From: Sphingobium aromaticiconvertens
Lineage (GTDB): Bacteria > Pseudomonadota > Alphaproteobacteria > Sphingomonadales > Sphingomonadaceae
DNA: 64,000 bases
Assembly: GCF_037154075.1 (NCBI RefSeq)
Contig: NZ_JBANRJ010000001.1
Coordinates: 676,001 to 740,000, forward strand
Reading direction: 5' to 3'
Positions within the stretch are counted from its first letter, which is position 1. Each line of letters starts with the position of its first letter. Below are positions 25,231 through 34,995 of the stretch, piece after piece. A program made the translations under genes and the position numbers. The notes beneath the pieces are model-generated. The model was not told where the DNA came from and searched no databases. It was given only the letters and a program-made list of their open reading frames with translations.

Positions 25231-26382
25231 ATGACTGCACCGCTCGTCGCCGACGCGCTGGTCGAACAGGCCATGACGGCAACCGACCTTGACCGGTTCG
25301 ATTCCAATAGCTGGCGGGAGGGGCTGGATGTCCTGCTGGCCGACGCCAACAAGGCCGGACTGTCGGATAGCGGCCATGCCCGGATGCAGACCAGTCTGGT
25401 GGACCTGTTGTCCAACCGGCTGAAGACCACCGCGTATCTGGAGCAGCGTCCTGAACTGCTTGACCGTCCGATCGAGCGGCCTGTGTTCGTGTTCGGCATT
25501 CCGCGCACCGGCACCACCCTGCTCAACAACCTGCTGGCCTGCGATCCGGCGCGCCGGTCGCCGCTGACATGGGAGATCGACGACCCGGTGCCGCCCGCGA
25601 CGTCTGCGACGCTGAAAAGTGACCCGCGCGCCACTGCGCGTCTGGAGCAGGAAAAGGCTATGCTGGCCGCGCGGCCGGAGATGGGCAAATATTATCGCAA
25701 CTCGGCGGTCTATCCCAATGAGTGCATCTTTTTCATGGCGCATGATTTCAAGGCGCTGGCGCTGGAATCGCGGGGGAAGCTGCCCAATTATCGCGACTGG
25801 CTATTCTCGACCGACATGACGTCGGCCTACACCTATCACAAGCGCTTCCTGCAATTGTTGCAGGCCGATGCGCCGGGGACATGGAACCTGAAAATGCCCA
25901 GCCACAGTCTTTGGCTGGATACGATCAAAGCGGTCTATCCTGATGCGCGGCTGGTGTGGACGCACCGCGATCCCTTTACCGCGATGGGCAGTTTCTGCTC
26001 GATCATCAGTCTGGCGCATATGGGCTTCATGGGTCGGGTCAATACCGATTGGCTGAAGGAAAATTGCACCTATCAGGCGGTGCTTCATGCCGAGCGGATG
26101 CTCGATTATCGCGACAAACATGGGCAGGACAGCATGATCGACGTTCATTATGCCGACCTGATGGCAGATCCGATGGCGGCGATGCGGCGGCTTTATGTGT
26201 CGCTGGGCGACGTGCTGACGCCGGAGGCCGAGGCGGCGATGCAGGCGTGGCTGGACGCCAACCCGCAGGGCAAGTTCGGCAAGCATGATTATAAGCTGGC
26301 CCAATATGGCCTGTCGGTCGAAGAACTGGCGCCGAAATTCGAGCGCTATCTGTCACGCTATGATATCGCACGGGAAGGCTGA
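25231..26382 (+). CDS. Sulfotransferase family protein (second copy)
   Basis: This 383-residue protein has the P-loop GIPRTGTT (89-96), WTHRDPFTAMGS for the 3'-phosphate site, and a C-terminal NPQGKFGKHDY segment shared with the copy at 19794. AGGAGAAACAGG lies upstream of the ATG. It is followed 3 bp later by a VOC gene, forming a small operon. The two copies flank the AraC gene and the dehydrogenase/MBL genes. They are clearly diverged, so different acceptors, or the two halves of a stepwise process, are possible. Confidence 0.88.
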   Translation: MTAPLVADALVEQAMTATDLDRFDSNSWREGLDVLLADANKAGLSDSGHARMQTSLVDLLSNRLKTTAYLEQRPELLDRPIERPVFVFGIPRTGTTLLNNLLACDPARRSPLTWEIDDPVPPATSATLKSDPRATARLEQEKAMLAARPEMGKYYRNSAVYPNECIFFMAHDFKALALESRGKLPNYRDWLFSTDMTSAYTYHKRFLQLLQADAPGTWNLKMPSHSLWLDTIKAVYPDARLVWTHRDPFTAMGSFCSIISLAHMGFMGRVNTDWLKENCTYQAVLHAERMLDYRDKHGQDSMIDVHYADLMADPMAAMRRLYVSLGDVLTPEAEAAMQAWLDANPQGKFGKHDYKLAQYGLSVEELAPKFERYLSRYDIAREG

Positions 26383-26385
26383 GCC

Positions 26386-26853
26386 ATGATCGTCGGACGT
26401 CATTTCCAAAATGCCTATGTCACCCGTGATGTCGACAAGGCGGTCGCCCAGTTCAAGCAGCGCGCCGATGTTCGCACCCTGTCGGAGATCGAGGTGCCGG
26501 TACAGCTTTGGACGCCGCAGGGAGAAGGCAAGGGCGTGCAAAAACTCGCTTTCGTCTGGGTCGGCGACATGCAGTTCGAACTGATCCAGCCCAAGGAAGG
26601 CGATGTGCTGGCGCTGTATCGTGATGCGCTGCCCGGCGACGACCGGCTGTCCTTTCACCATATTTGCCAGATCGTAGATGATTGGGATGCCTTTATGGCG
26701 CAGGTCGAACAACAGCCCTATCCCGTCGTGCTGAAGGGCGGGACGCCGGGGATGCTCCAGTTCATCTATCTCGATACGCGCGCGTGGTTGGGGCACTATA
26801 TCGAATATGTCTGGATGCAGCCCGAACGCTGGGCGGCTATGGGCGGACGATAA
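26386..26853 (+). CDS. VOC (glyoxalase/dioxygenase-fold) protein
   Basis: This 155-residue protein of the vicinal oxygen chelate family begins with GRHFQNAYVTRDVDKAVAQF and has paired beta-alpha-beta-beta-beta modules. Candidate metal ligands are His9 or Gln10 near the N-terminus, His in SFHHICQIVDD and Glu in GHYIEYVW. It resembles the Glyoxalase_4 group, which includes methylmalonyl-CoA epimerase-like proteins. It starts 3 bp after the sulfotransferase gene. Epimerase, isomerase or ring-cleavage activity are all possible. Confidence 0.85.
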   Translation: MIVGRHFQNAYVTRDVDKAVAQFKQRADVRTLSEIEVPVQLWTPQGEGKGVQKLAFVWVGDMQFELIQPKEGDVLALYRDALPGDDRLSFHHICQIVDDWDAFMAQVEQQPYPVVLKGGTPGMLQFIYLDTRAWLGHYIEYVWMQPERWAAMGGR

Positions 26854-26866
26854 AGGAGAGACGCAT

Positions 26867-27250
26867 ATGATTACTATGGCACGATTCGGTACACGCGATC
26901 TGGAATGCGCGAAGGGCTTTTATGACGGAATCGCACCGTTGCTCGGCGCCGTTCGTGCCTATGACCGGCCCGGTCTGGTGGCTTATAAGAGCACCGACAG
27001 CGCCATGCTGCTGATCGGCAAACCGTTCGAGGGTGAGGCCAGCGTGGGCAATGGCAATCAGGCCGGTATACAGGCACCCAGTCGCGCTGTGGTGGATGCG
27101 GTCCATGCAAAAGCGCTGGAGCTTGGCGGCAAATGCGAAGGCAAGCCGGGCATCCGCGGTGATGATCCGAACGGTTTCTATGGCGCCTATTTCCGGGATC
27201 TGGACGGCAACAAGCTGGCGGTCTTCCGCTTCGGTCCGCCGGACGCCTGA
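26867..27250 (+). CDS. VOC family protein, short
   Basis: This 127-residue single VOC protein starts MITMARFGTRDLECAKGFYDGI and ends with FYGAYFRDLDGNKLAVFRFG, a typical glyoxalase-like finish (DPxGN-K). AAAGGAGAG lies before the ATG at 26867. It is 13 bp after the other VOC gene. The N-terminal metal-binding His found in many members is not obvious, so it could be a binding protein or a cofactor-light isomerase. It converges on the SDR at 27278. Confidence 0.87.
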   Translation: MITMARFGTRDLECAKGFYDGIAPLLGAVRAYDRPGLVAYKSTDSAMLLIGKPFEGEASVGNGNQAGIQAPSRAVVDAVHAKALELGGKCEGKPGIRGDDPNGFYGAYFRDLDGNKLAVFRFGPPDA

Positions 27251-27277
27251 TCTTTTAAATCGAGGGGGTGGCCGGCT

Positions 27278-28090
27278 TTACAGCAGGCTGCCCCCATCCA
27301 CTGGATAGACCTGTCCGGTGATGAAACTCGCACGGGGCGAGGCGAGATAGACGGCGAGCGAGGCGACTTCGTTCGCATCCGCCACGGGGCGGCCAAGCAC
27401 GGTCTGGCGCGCGCGTTTCGCCATATCCTCCGGGCTGGTTCCAGCAAAAGCCTTGGTGAAAAAGCCATTGTCGCGGTTGAAGCGGCTGCCCTGGCTGAAC
27501 GCATCGGGGTCGGTCGACACCGTACCATAGGGGGCGACGCAGTTGACGCGAATGCCATGCTGGCCGACTTCCTTGGCAAGCACTCTGGTAAAGCCATGCA
27601 CCGCCGCCTTGGCCGCGGAATAGACGGGCAACATATAGTCGCCGACAAGCCCCGCAGTAGAACCGATATTGACGATGGTCCCGGTCTTGCGGGCGATCAT
27701 GCCGGGCAGCGCGGCATGGGTCATGCGCAGCAGGGTGCCAAAGTTGAGGTCCATGTCGCCCGCCCAACTGGCAGGATCGGAATCCGCGAAAAAGCCAGCG
27801 CCGACATTACCGCCGACATTGTTGACCAGCACGCCGACCGGTCCCAGCATTTGCGCGGCCTCCATGATGGCGGCGGGGGCGGCGGGATCGGTCAGGTCGG
27901 CGGCGACGAAGCAGGCATCGGCCGCGCCCCTTTCCTTGCAGAGCATGACGAGCTTCTCGCCTGCCGCCCGGTCACGACCGACGGCGATCACTGCTGCGCC
28001 CTCCGTTGCAAGGCCCAGGATGATGGCGCGGCCGATATTGGCGGTTGCGCCGGTGACGATGGCGACGGTTCCCGCCAGTCCTGTGTCCAT
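27278..28090 (-). CDS. SDR family oxidoreductase
   Basis: This 270-residue classical SDR has TGATANIG (Rossmann), NNVGG in place of NNAG, and the catalytic Ser (NIGSTAG) with YSAAK. The ATG at 28090 follows GGGAGAGG. The C-terminus ITGQVYPVDGG is normal for the family. It is divergent from the TonB receptor at 28363, so substrate uptake and an early oxidation step may be controlled together. The substrate is unknown. Confidence 0.92.
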   Translation of the reverse strand: MDTGLAGTVAIVTGATANIGRAIILGLATEGAAVIAVGRDRAAGEKLVMLCKERGAADACFVAADLTDPAAPAAIMEAAQMLGPVGVLVNNVGGNVGAGFFADSDPASWAGDMDLNFGTLLRMTHAALPGMIARKTGTIVNIGSTAGLVGDYMLPVYSAAKAAVHGFTRVLAKEVGQHGIRVNCVAPYGTVSTDPDAFSQGSRFNRDNGFFTKAFAGTSPEDMAKRARQTVLGRPVADANEVASLAVYLASPRASFITGQVYPVDGGSLL

Positions 28091-28362
28091 GTGCCTCTCC
28101 CTCGAAGATTGAGATGGCAGTCTGCGGTGGGGGTGGAGGAGCGTCCAGCCGCGCTGACGCGGGGGCCTCGAATGGGACACGAAACCGCCCCGGCGTTGAA
28201 TCGACGGCCCACAGAAACGCAGCGGCGATATGTGGCCGAACAGCCGGGCTGTGGACTTTTCGCGGGCCAAATATCGGGCATAACGGGCGCGCAACAAGAA
28301 CAAGAAGAACGGCCGTTGTCGGGATATGGTCCTGCGGCGGCTTCATATGGGGAGGCTACCAA

Positions 28363-30786
28363 GTGAAGACCATGTCCACTTATTATCTGATGGGCGCGAG
28401 CGTCATGGCGCTCGCTGCACCGATGCAGGTCGCCGCGCAGGATGCTGCCCAACCGGTCGTGCGCGAAACCTATGACCCCAACGTCATCATCGTCGAAGCG
28501 CGTCGCCGCGAAGAAGACGTGCAGGATGTGCCTGCGGTGATCAATGCCGTGACGGCGGCCGCGATCGGCAACCTCAATTTCCGTGAATTTACCGAAGTGA
28601 AGACGCTGGCGCCGGGCCTTGACCTTTCGGTCAACGCCAATGGCATCGGCGGCAACGCCCGTCTGCGCGGCGTCAATTTCGATGCGAACGCCAGCGGCAA
28701 CAACGGTACGGTCGAATTCTATTATAATGACGCGCCGATCTCGCCCGGCGTGATCCTTCAGCAGATGTACGACATCGGCCAGATCGAAGTGCAGCGCGGC
28801 CCGCAGGGTACGCTGCGCGGACGCGCCTCGCCGTCCGGCTCAATCACCATCACCACGCGCAAGCCCGATCTCAATGAGATTGGCGGCTTCCTGGACATGA
28901 CGGGTAACGATATCGGCACCCTGAACTTCAAGGGCGGCCTCAACGTGCCGATTATCCCCGGCATCGCGGCAATCCGCGTCGCTGGCTTGTGGGACGAGAA
29001 TGAAGGTGATCGCGTGCGGTCGATCTACAGTAATGTCAGCCCGCATTCGCGCACAAAAAGTGGTCGGGTCAGTGGCCTGGTCGAGCCTGCTGACTGGATC
29101 AAGCTGGAGGGTAGCTATCAATATATGGACCGCGACGCGCGGACCTATGACCAGGCGATTTCCTTTAGCGAAGTCAATCCGGCCGCTGCGCCCAGCGATG
29201 TGCTGATCACGGCCAAGGATCGCCTGTCGATCCAGGAAGAGCCGCGCACCATCAACCAGCGTTTCGACATCTACAACTGGCGCGCCGAATTTGCCGGCAT
29301 GGGTCAGCGGCTGATCTATCAGGGGCAGCATTCAAAGCAGCAGTTGGTGTCGACCGACAATGTCGATGACGGCAACTTCTTCCCTGGTCGTGACATCAAC
29401 CAGATCACCGATACGGTTGCAAAGGGTACTTCGCATGAAATCCGCCTTCAGAATCAAGAACGTGTCGCGGGCATGTTCGACTATGTCGTCGGCTTCTTCG
29501 ACAGTAAGCTGAATCCACCGACGGCCCTGACTTCGCCGACGATCGTGCGTTTACCCACTTCCCTTGGCGGCGGCATTGCGCAGGTTGCGATTACCAATGT
29601 TTTGCGCACTGGTAACTCGCATGAGCAGTCGTTCTTTGGTAATCTGACCGCGCATTTGGGCGAAGCCACCGAATTGTCGGGCGGCCTGCGCCAGATCAAG
29701 TACAAGTCGCAAAACTTCCTGGCGGTGAACGGCAACACCATCGCGTCGGACGCGCAGGATGTGAAGAAGCTGATCTACAGCGGGTCGATCAAGCATAATT
29801 TCACGCCTGACCTGCTGGTCTATTTGAGCACCGGCAGTTCCTTCCGTCCCGGCATCAATGTCGTTGGCGATTTCAATATCGCGCAGTCGGCGCTGGAAAA
29901 ATCCTTCCTCAACTTGCCGCCAGAAACATCCAAATCCTATGAAGCTGGCTTCAAGAGCACGTTGCTGGGTGGCCGTGCGCGTTTCAACATGACCGCTTAT
30001 TATCAGAAGTATAAGAACTTCCCGTTCCGCGTGCCCAATAACGGCGTCTATTATGTGAACACCGTCGCCATTCGCAACGCGCAGGGCGTGGTGACTGGTA
30101 CGGCGCAGCAGGTCGGTTCCTTCAACTTCGTAGGTGCGGTGCCAGTTACCGTGAAGGGGCTGGAAAGCGAACTGCAACTCGACATCAGCGATCGCTGGAA
30201 TGTCGGCCTGACCGCCAGCTATTCGATCGGCAAGATCAAGAATGGCACGATCCCCTGCAATGACCTGAACGGCGATGGCGTCCCAGACGCGGTTGGCTCG
30301 GCACCGTCGTTGGCGCAGTTGCAGGCCGCCGTCGGTGCGAACAACCTGTCCGCTTGCGCGGTCAGCCAGCGCGCCGCCTTCCTGCCGCCCTTCACCGCGA
30401 CCTTGCAGAGCGAATATAAGCTGCCGGTTACGGACAAGGTCGACGGGTTCCTGCGCGGGTTGGTCAACTATAGCGGCAAGTCGCAGGGCGATCCGGCGAA
30501 CAATTTCGACAATGTCGGCGCGTTCGCTCTTGCCAATCTTTATGCCGGCATCCGTGATCCCGAGGGTGCGTGGGAAGTGTCGCTGTTCGCCAAGAATCTG
30601 TTCGACACGACCAAGGTTTTAACGCGCACGACGCCGCTGTTCACGCCTTATCAGCAAATCACTGGCTTCACGCCAACGGGCGCCACTACGGCGGCACAGA
30701 CCTTCACCAGCACCTATACCGGTGCGACGGTCACGCCACCTCGTGAGTTCGGTCTAAACGTGCGCTTCTTCTTCGGTTCGCGGTGA
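28363..30786 (+). CDS. TonB-dependent outer-membrane receptor
   Basis: This 807-residue receptor has an N-terminal signal peptide (cut likely after QVAAQ), a TonB-box-like NVIIVEARRRE, a plug domain (about 45-160, with QRGPQGTLRGRASPSGS) and a 22-strand barrel ending LNVRFFFGSR. No STN signalling domain is seen. The GTG at 28363 has GGGGAGG eight bases upstream; ATG 28372 is an alternative. Sphingomonads use such receptors to import bulky hydrophobic or aromatic compounds, and this one is probably the uptake route for the cluster's substrate. Confidence 0.92.
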   Translation: MKTMSTYYLMGASVMALAAPMQVAAQDAAQPVVRETYDPNVIIVEARRREEDVQDVPAVINAVTAAAIGNLNFREFTEVKTLAPGLDLSVNANGIGGNARLRGVNFDANASGNNGTVEFYYNDAPISPGVILQQMYDIGQIEVQRGPQGTLRGRASPSGSITITTRKPDLNEIGGFLDMTGNDIGTLNFKGGLNVPIIPGIAAIRVAGLWDENEGDRVRSIYSNVSPHSRTKSGRVSGLVEPADWIKLEGSYQYMDRDARTYDQAISFSEVNPAAAPSDVLITAKDRLSIQEEPRTINQRFDIYNWRAEFAGMGQRLIYQGQHSKQQLVSTDNVDDGNFFPGRDINQITDTVAKGTSHEIRLQNQERVAGMFDYVVGFFDSKLNPPTALTSPTIVRLPTSLGGGIAQVAITNVLRTGNSHEQSFFGNLTAHLGEATELSGGLRQIKYKSQNFLAVNGNTIASDAQDVKKLIYSGSIKHNFTPDLLVYLSTGSSFRPGINVVGDFNIAQSALEKSFLNLPPETSKSYEAGFKSTLLGGRARFNMTAYYQKYKNFPFRVPNNGVYYVNTVAIRNAQGVVTGTAQQVGSFNFVGAVPVTVKGLESELQLDISDRWNVGLTASYSIGKIKNGTIPCNDLNGDGVPDAVGSAPSLAQLQAAVGANNLSACAVSQRAAFLPPFTATLQSEYKLPVTDKVDGFLRGLVNYSGKSQGDPANNFDNVGAFALANLYAGIRDPEGAWEVSLFAKNLFDTTKVLTRTTPLFTPYQQITGFTPTGATTAAQTFTSTYTGATVTPPREFGLNVRFFFGSR

Positions 30787-30827
30787 TCGCAGCGCCGCTC
30801 ATATGACCTCCATGTCACTGAGCAAGG

Positions 30828-30863
30828 AATCGGCCGGGCAACCTTTGGGTTGTCCGGCCGATT
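30828..30863 (+). terminator. Strong hairpin after TonB receptor gene
   Basis: AATCGGCCGGGCAACC (30828-30843) pairs with GGTTGTCCGGCCGATT (30848-30863) over a TTTG loop, with a single G-U pair. GCATTTT follows. It sits 42 bp after the receptor stop codon and is the likely terminator. Confidence 0.75.
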
Positions 30864-31132
30864 GCATTTTGGCCCATTTTCCTGCCGCGCTTCTTCGCGG
30901 GAGCGATGATCGTGGGATGCTGCGATAGAAAGCCTGACCTTCGGTTGACTCTGGCGGCATGGCGGTCAGGGATGGGGGCGGTAGATCGATCGACCGACGG
31001 CTTGATAGTCTTGCCTGATGAACAGCGGTGTTGTTGATATGCGCGGCTACTTTCATCGGCAACCCCGCCTTGAATTTGGGGTTGCATATGAGGAGCGAGG
31101 ACGGAAATCGACTATCAAATGAGGTGCGGCGC
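30864..31132. other. Intergenic region with no gene seen
   Basis: Apart from the terminator hairpin to its left, I see no convincing gene here. The longer frames on both strands have unusual composition and no ribosome site. The right end should carry the TetR promoter; I could not identify a clear -35/-10 pair or palindrome. Confidence 0.5.
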
Positions 31133-31822
31133 ATGACGGAAATTCGCAAAAGACGGTCCCGGGACCCGGTGGCCACGCGCGAGGCGATCCTGGAGGCGGC
31201 GCGGGCCTTGCTGGCCAAGGATGGCCCGGAGGGCATCAGCCTGTCGGAAGTTGCGGCCCTGGCCGGAGTCAATCGCGGCACCGCCTATCAGCATTTCGAG
31301 ACCCGCGAAAACCTGATCGCGGCAACCGCTGAATGGGTGTCCGACCGGATGTTCAGGGATGTCTTTGGCGATCCGGAGACGATTGGCGAACGCCGGGTAG
31401 AACAGGTTGATGTCGCCGACACCACCGATCGCGTGGCCAACTTTGCAATGGATAATCCCGAACTGTGCCGCATCTGGCTGCTTCAGTTGCTGGCGTCGCC
31501 CGATCCCATGGCTGATCCCTTCTGGCGCGAATATGAAGGGTCATTGCAGCGCTTCGCCGACAGCGACCTGGCGGAAGACGGTGTCGATGCCGAGGTGTTG
31601 TCGGTGCTGATGCTCGCCGGGGCGTTCCTGTGGCCGATATGGGCGCGTTCCCATGCGCGCAGCGAGGAAGAACGTCGCCCGCTTGCCCGTCGTCTGGCGC
31701 AGGAATGCCTGCGACTTAGCCTGTACGGATCGATGCGGGCCGAGCGTTTTCCACAAATTGCCGAGCGGCTGAGAGACGAGCGCCCTGAAAAGGCACCCGC
31801 CAAGGCTGCGTCGTCGTCATGA
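31133..31822 (+). CDS. TetR family transcriptional regulator
   Basis: This roughly 229-residue regulator has an N-terminal helix-turn-helix (about 20-65: [22 protein letters not shown]) and a variable ligand domain. The ATG at 31133 has GAGGTG upstream; an upstream in-frame ATG at 31088 is possible. It precedes the acuI-like gene by 49 bp on the same strand. As a TetR repressor it probably controls the downstream ligase/reductase operon, itself, or the TonB receptor gene. Confidence 0.9.
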   Translation: MTEIRKRRSRDPVATREAILEAARALLAKDGPEGISLSEVAALAGVNRGTAYQHFETRENLIAATAEWVSDRMFRDVFGDPETIGERRVEQVDVADTTDRVANFAMDNPELCRIWLLQLLASPDPMADPFWREYEGSLQRFADSDLAEDGVDAEVLSVLMLAGAFLWPIWARSHARSEEERRPLARRLAQECLRLSLYGSMRAERFPQIAERLRDERPEKAPAKAASSS

Positions 31823-31871
31823 CCGGCCGTCTCCGATTTTCATTCCCCTTTCTGTAAAAAGGACTGACCAG

Positions 31872-32855
31872 ATGTTTTCAGCCATTGTGATCGACAAGAC
31901 CGACGACAAGCAGAGCGTTGCACTGGCGCAGGTGGACGAGAGTCAACTGCCCGAGGGTGATGTCACGATCGACGTCGCCTATTCGACGCTCAACTATAAG
32001 GACGGGCTGGCCATCACCGGCTCCTCGCCCGTGGTTCGCAAATTCCCGATGGTGCCGGGCATTGACCTGGTGGGCACGGTGCGTGAATCGAGCCATGGCG
32101 ACTGGAAGGCGGGCGACAAGGTCGTGCTGAACGGTTGGGGCGTGGGTGAAGGTCATTGGGGCGGCCTGTCCCAAGTCGCGCGGCTGAAGGGCGACTGGCT
32201 GGTGCCGCTGCCCGCCGCCTTTACCCCCGCACAGGCCATGGCGATCGGCACGGCGGGCTATACTGCTGCGCTGTGCGTCGAGGCGCTGGTCAATGCGGGC
32301 ATCACCCCCGATCAGGGCGAGATTTTGGTGACGGGCGCGACCGGGGGCGTCGGTAGCGTCGCGGTGGCGCTGCTCAAAAAGGCGGGCTTCACGGTGGCCG
32401 GATCGACCGGCAAGGCATCGGAAACCGACTATCTCAAGCAGTTGGGCGCCGACACGATCATCGACCGCGCGGAACTGTCCGAAAAGGGCAAGCCGTTGCA
32501 GAAGGAGCGCTGGGCCGGTGTCGTGGATTCGGTTGGCAGCTTCACCCTCGCCAATGCCTGCGCCCAGACGCGCTATGGCGGCGCGGTCGCGGCGTGCGGT
32601 CTGGCACAGGGCGCGGATTTCCCGGTCACGGTCATGCCTTTCATCCTGCGCGGCGTGCGGCTGTTGGGCGTCGACAGCGTGATGGCGCCCAAGGCGCGTC
32701 GTCTGGGCGCATGGGAGCGGCTGGCCCGCGATCTGGACCCCGCGCTGTTGGGTGTGATCGCCCATGAAATCAGTCTGGGCGAAGCGGTGTCCGCTGCGTC
32801 GGATCTGCTGGCGGGCAAGGTGCGTGGACGCATCATCGTCGATGTGAATCGCTAA
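31872..32855 (+). CDS. acuI: Acrylyl-CoA reductase-like MDR oxidoreductase
   Basis: This 327-residue zinc-free MDR enzyme matches the AcuI/YhdH family, which reduces acrylyl-CoA to propionyl-CoA with NADPH. Family features are NYKDGLA (41-47), GIDLVGTV, the cofactor motif TGATGGVGS (154-162) and GSTGK (177-181), plus the C-terminal [11 protein letters not shown]. It lies between the TetR gene and an acyl-CoA synthetase. It may reduce an enoyl-CoA released by the pathway, or detoxify acryloyl-CoA formed from a three-carbon fragment. The symbol reflects family membership, not proven activity. Confidence 0.9.
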   Translation: MFSAIVIDKTDDKQSVALAQVDESQLPEGDVTIDVAYSTLNYKDGLAITGSSPVVRKFPMVPGIDLVGTVRESSHGDWKAGDKVVLNGWGVGEGHWGGLSQVARLKGDWLVPLPAAFTPAQAMAIGTAGYTAALCVEALVNAGITPDQGEILVTGATGGVGSVAVALLKKAGFTVAGSTGKASETDYLKQLGADTIIDRAELSEKGKPLQKERWAGVVDSVGSFTLANACAQTRYGGAVAACGLAQGADFPVTVMPFILRGVRLLGVDSVMAPKARRLGAWERLARDLDPALLGVIAHEISLGEAVSAASDLLAGKVRGRIIVDVNR

Positions 32856-32880
32856 ATAGCTGCCAGAACAAGGGACCGGA

Positions 32881-34563
32881 ATGTCTGCAACACCGCTTTC
32901 GATCGTCGCAGGTCCGCCGCTGAGCGAAGAGCCGGGCCTTGGCTCGCTCACGCTGGGCGGATGGCTGCGCGAGGTTACGCAACGTTCCGGTCCCCGCGAG
33001 GCGCTGGTCATGCACGAGGCGCAGGGCGTCACGCGCTGGTCCTATGACGAATTGTGGGCGCGCGCCAATGCGGTGGCGCGCGCCTTGATCGCCTGCGGTG
33101 TGGGCAAGGGCACGCGCGTCGGCGTGTTGATGACCAACCGGCCCGAATTTCTGTCGGCGGTGTTTGGCACGGCGTTGGCGGGGGGCGTTGCGACGACGAT
33201 CAGCACCTTCTCCACCCCGGCGGAACTGGAGCATCTGCTCCAGTCTTCCGCCTGTACGGTGTTGTTGATGGAGCGGGCAGTCCTGAAGAAGGACTTTGCC
33301 GCGATGGTCGCGGGGCTGGAACCTGCGATCGGCACGGCGGCGCCCGGTGAACTGGCCGCGCCGCAATTCCCCTTCCTGCGGCATATCGCGTCGGTGGGCG
33401 GTGGGCCGGGCATGATCGAGGGTTGGGACGATTTCCTGGCGCGCGGCGATGCGGTTGCCGGGGCGCTGGTCGATGCGAGGGCGGCGACGGTGACGCCTGC
33501 AGATCCGGGGGTATTGTTCTTCTCTTCCGGTTCGACCGCCAAGCCCAAGGGCATAGTGTCGATGCACCGCGGCGTCACGCTCCAGCTATGGCGCTGGAAG
33601 CGGTTTCTGGTGGCGAAGGAGGATGCGCGAGCATGGTCGGCCAATGGCTTCTTCTGGTCGGGCAATTTCGCGATGGCGATCGGCGGCGCGCTGTCGTCGG
33701 GCGGCAGCCTGATCCTTCAGGCGACCTTCCAGCCCGATGAAGCCCTGACTCTGATGGAGCAGGAAAAGGCGACGATGGCCTTTGCTTGGCCGCATCAATG
33801 GGCGCAGTTGGAGGCGGCGTCCAACTGGAACGAAGTCGACCTGTCGTCGCTCCATTATGTCGGCACGCACACGCCCCTGGGCAAGCACCCGACGGTCGAC
33901 ACCGACTGGCAGGAGCCGATGGCCGCCTATGGCAATACAGAGACGTTCACGATCAGCACGATGTTCGATTCTGGTACGCCAGTGGAGCGGATCGCGGGCA
34001 GTCATGGCATGCCGCTGCATGGCAATGTGTTCAAGATCGTCGAGCCGCTGACCGGCGCGGTCGTGCCGTTGGGCGACCGGGGTGAGATCGCGGTCAAGGG
34101 ACCGACATTGATGCTTGGCTATCTTGGTGTGCCGCTGGACGAGACGCTGGACGGCGATGGCTTTTTCCGCACCGGCGACGGGGGCTATTTCGACGCGCAA
34201 GGACGGCTGTTCTGGGAAGGACGGCTGAACGACATCATCAAGACCGGCGGCGCCAATGTGTCGCCGATAGAGATCGACGCGATCATAAAATCCTGTCCGG
34301 GGGTCAAGGTCACGCAGACCGTGGGCGTTCCGCATGAAATGCTGGGCGAACTGGTCGTGACTTGCATCGTGCGTCATGAAGGGGCGACGCTGGACGAGAA
34401 CGCGGTGCGCGATTTCGCGAAAGCGCAACTGGCCAGTTACAAGGTGCCACGCCGCGTTCTGTTCTTCATCGAGGATGACCTGAAGTTGACGGGCAGCGCC
34501 AAGATCAAGACCGCTGATCTCAAGACGCTGGTGGTGAAGCATCTGGAGGCGGAAGGCCAGTGA
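32881..34563 (+). CDS. AMP-forming acyl-CoA synthetase
   Basis: This 560-residue ANL enzyme has the ATP loop SSGSTAKPKG (from Ser215), the adenylation motif YGNTE, RTGDGGYFD and GRLNDIIKTGGANVSP. A Lys near the C-terminus (GSAKIKTADL) fits the catalytic position. It starts 25 bp after acuI and its stop overlaps the GTG of the NTF2-like gene. It activates an acid to its CoA thioester. It is not closely similar to the ligases at 14313 and 54711. Confidence 0.93.
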   Translation: MSATPLSIVAGPPLSEEPGLGSLTLGGWLREVTQRSGPREALVMHEAQGVTRWSYDELWARANAVARALIACGVGKGTRVGVLMTNRPEFLSAVFGTALAGGVATTISTFSTPAELEHLLQSSACTVLLMERAVLKKDFAAMVAGLEPAIGTAAPGELAAPQFPFLRHIASVGGGPGMIEGWDDFLARGDAVAGALVDARAATVTPADPGVLFFSSGSTAKPKGIVSMHRGVTLQLWRWKRFLVAKEDARAWSANGFFWSGNFAMAIGGALSSGGSLILQATFQPDEALTLMEQEKATMAFAWPHQWAQLEAASNWNEVDLSSLHYVGTHTPLGKHPTVDTDWQEPMAAYGNTETFTISTMFDSGTPVERIAGSHGMPLHGNVFKIVEPLTGAVVPLGDRGEIAVKGPTLMLGYLGVPLDETLDGDGFFRTGDGGYFDAQGRLFWEGRLNDIIKTGGANVSPIEIDAIIKSCPGVKVTQTVGVPHEMLGELVVTCIVRHEGATLDENAVRDFAKAQLASYKVPRRVLFFIEDDLKLTGSAKIKTADLKTLVVKHLEAEGQ

Positions 34564-34973
34564 CGGACGGGGCGGAGCAGACACTGGCGATCGCCAACCT
34601 GAAGGCCCGTTATTGCGCCGCCGCCGATCTTGCCGCCAGCGACCCGGTGCAGGCGCACGCGCTGTTCGCTGACATTTTCGCGGCGGACTTTGTCGGCCAT
34701 TATGGCATGGGGCCGTTGGTCGGCGCGCAGGCGATCACCGATTTCCTGTGTACCGCCATTGCGGGCAACAGCCTGTGGGTGCTGCACATGCTGCATTCGC
34801 CTCGAATCGCAATTGAGGGCGATCATGCGACCGGGGACTGGACGGTGCTGGTCAAGCTCAAGCGGCGCGAGAGCGGGGCGGTCGATACCGTCATGGGCCG
34901 CTACAGCGATCATTTCCGCCTGACCCCGAAGGGGTGGCGGATCGATAAAGTGACGTTCGACCGGCTGGAATAA
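34560..34973 (+). CDS. NTF2/SnoaL-like protein
   Basis: This 137-residue NTF2-like protein starts with the helix LAIANLKARYCAAADL and has DFVGHYGMGPLVGAQAI, HMLHSPRIAIEGDHATGDWTVLVK and a strand YSDHFRLTPKGWRIDKV. It starts at GTG 34560, overlapping the ligase stop (GTGA), so it is translationally coupled. The His in MLHS sits where related dehydratases and isomerases hold catalytic residues. An isomerase, dehydratase or hydrolase role on the CoA product is possible. Confidence 0.85.
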   Translation: MTDGAEQTLAIANLKARYCAAADLAASDPVQAHALFADIFAADFVGHYGMGPLVGAQAITDFLCTAIAGNSLWVLHMLHSPRIAIEGDHATGDWTVLVKLKRRESGAVDTVMGRYSDHFRLTPKGWRIDKVTFDRLE

Positions 34974-34995
34974 TCATAATCAGGAGAGAGTTGCC

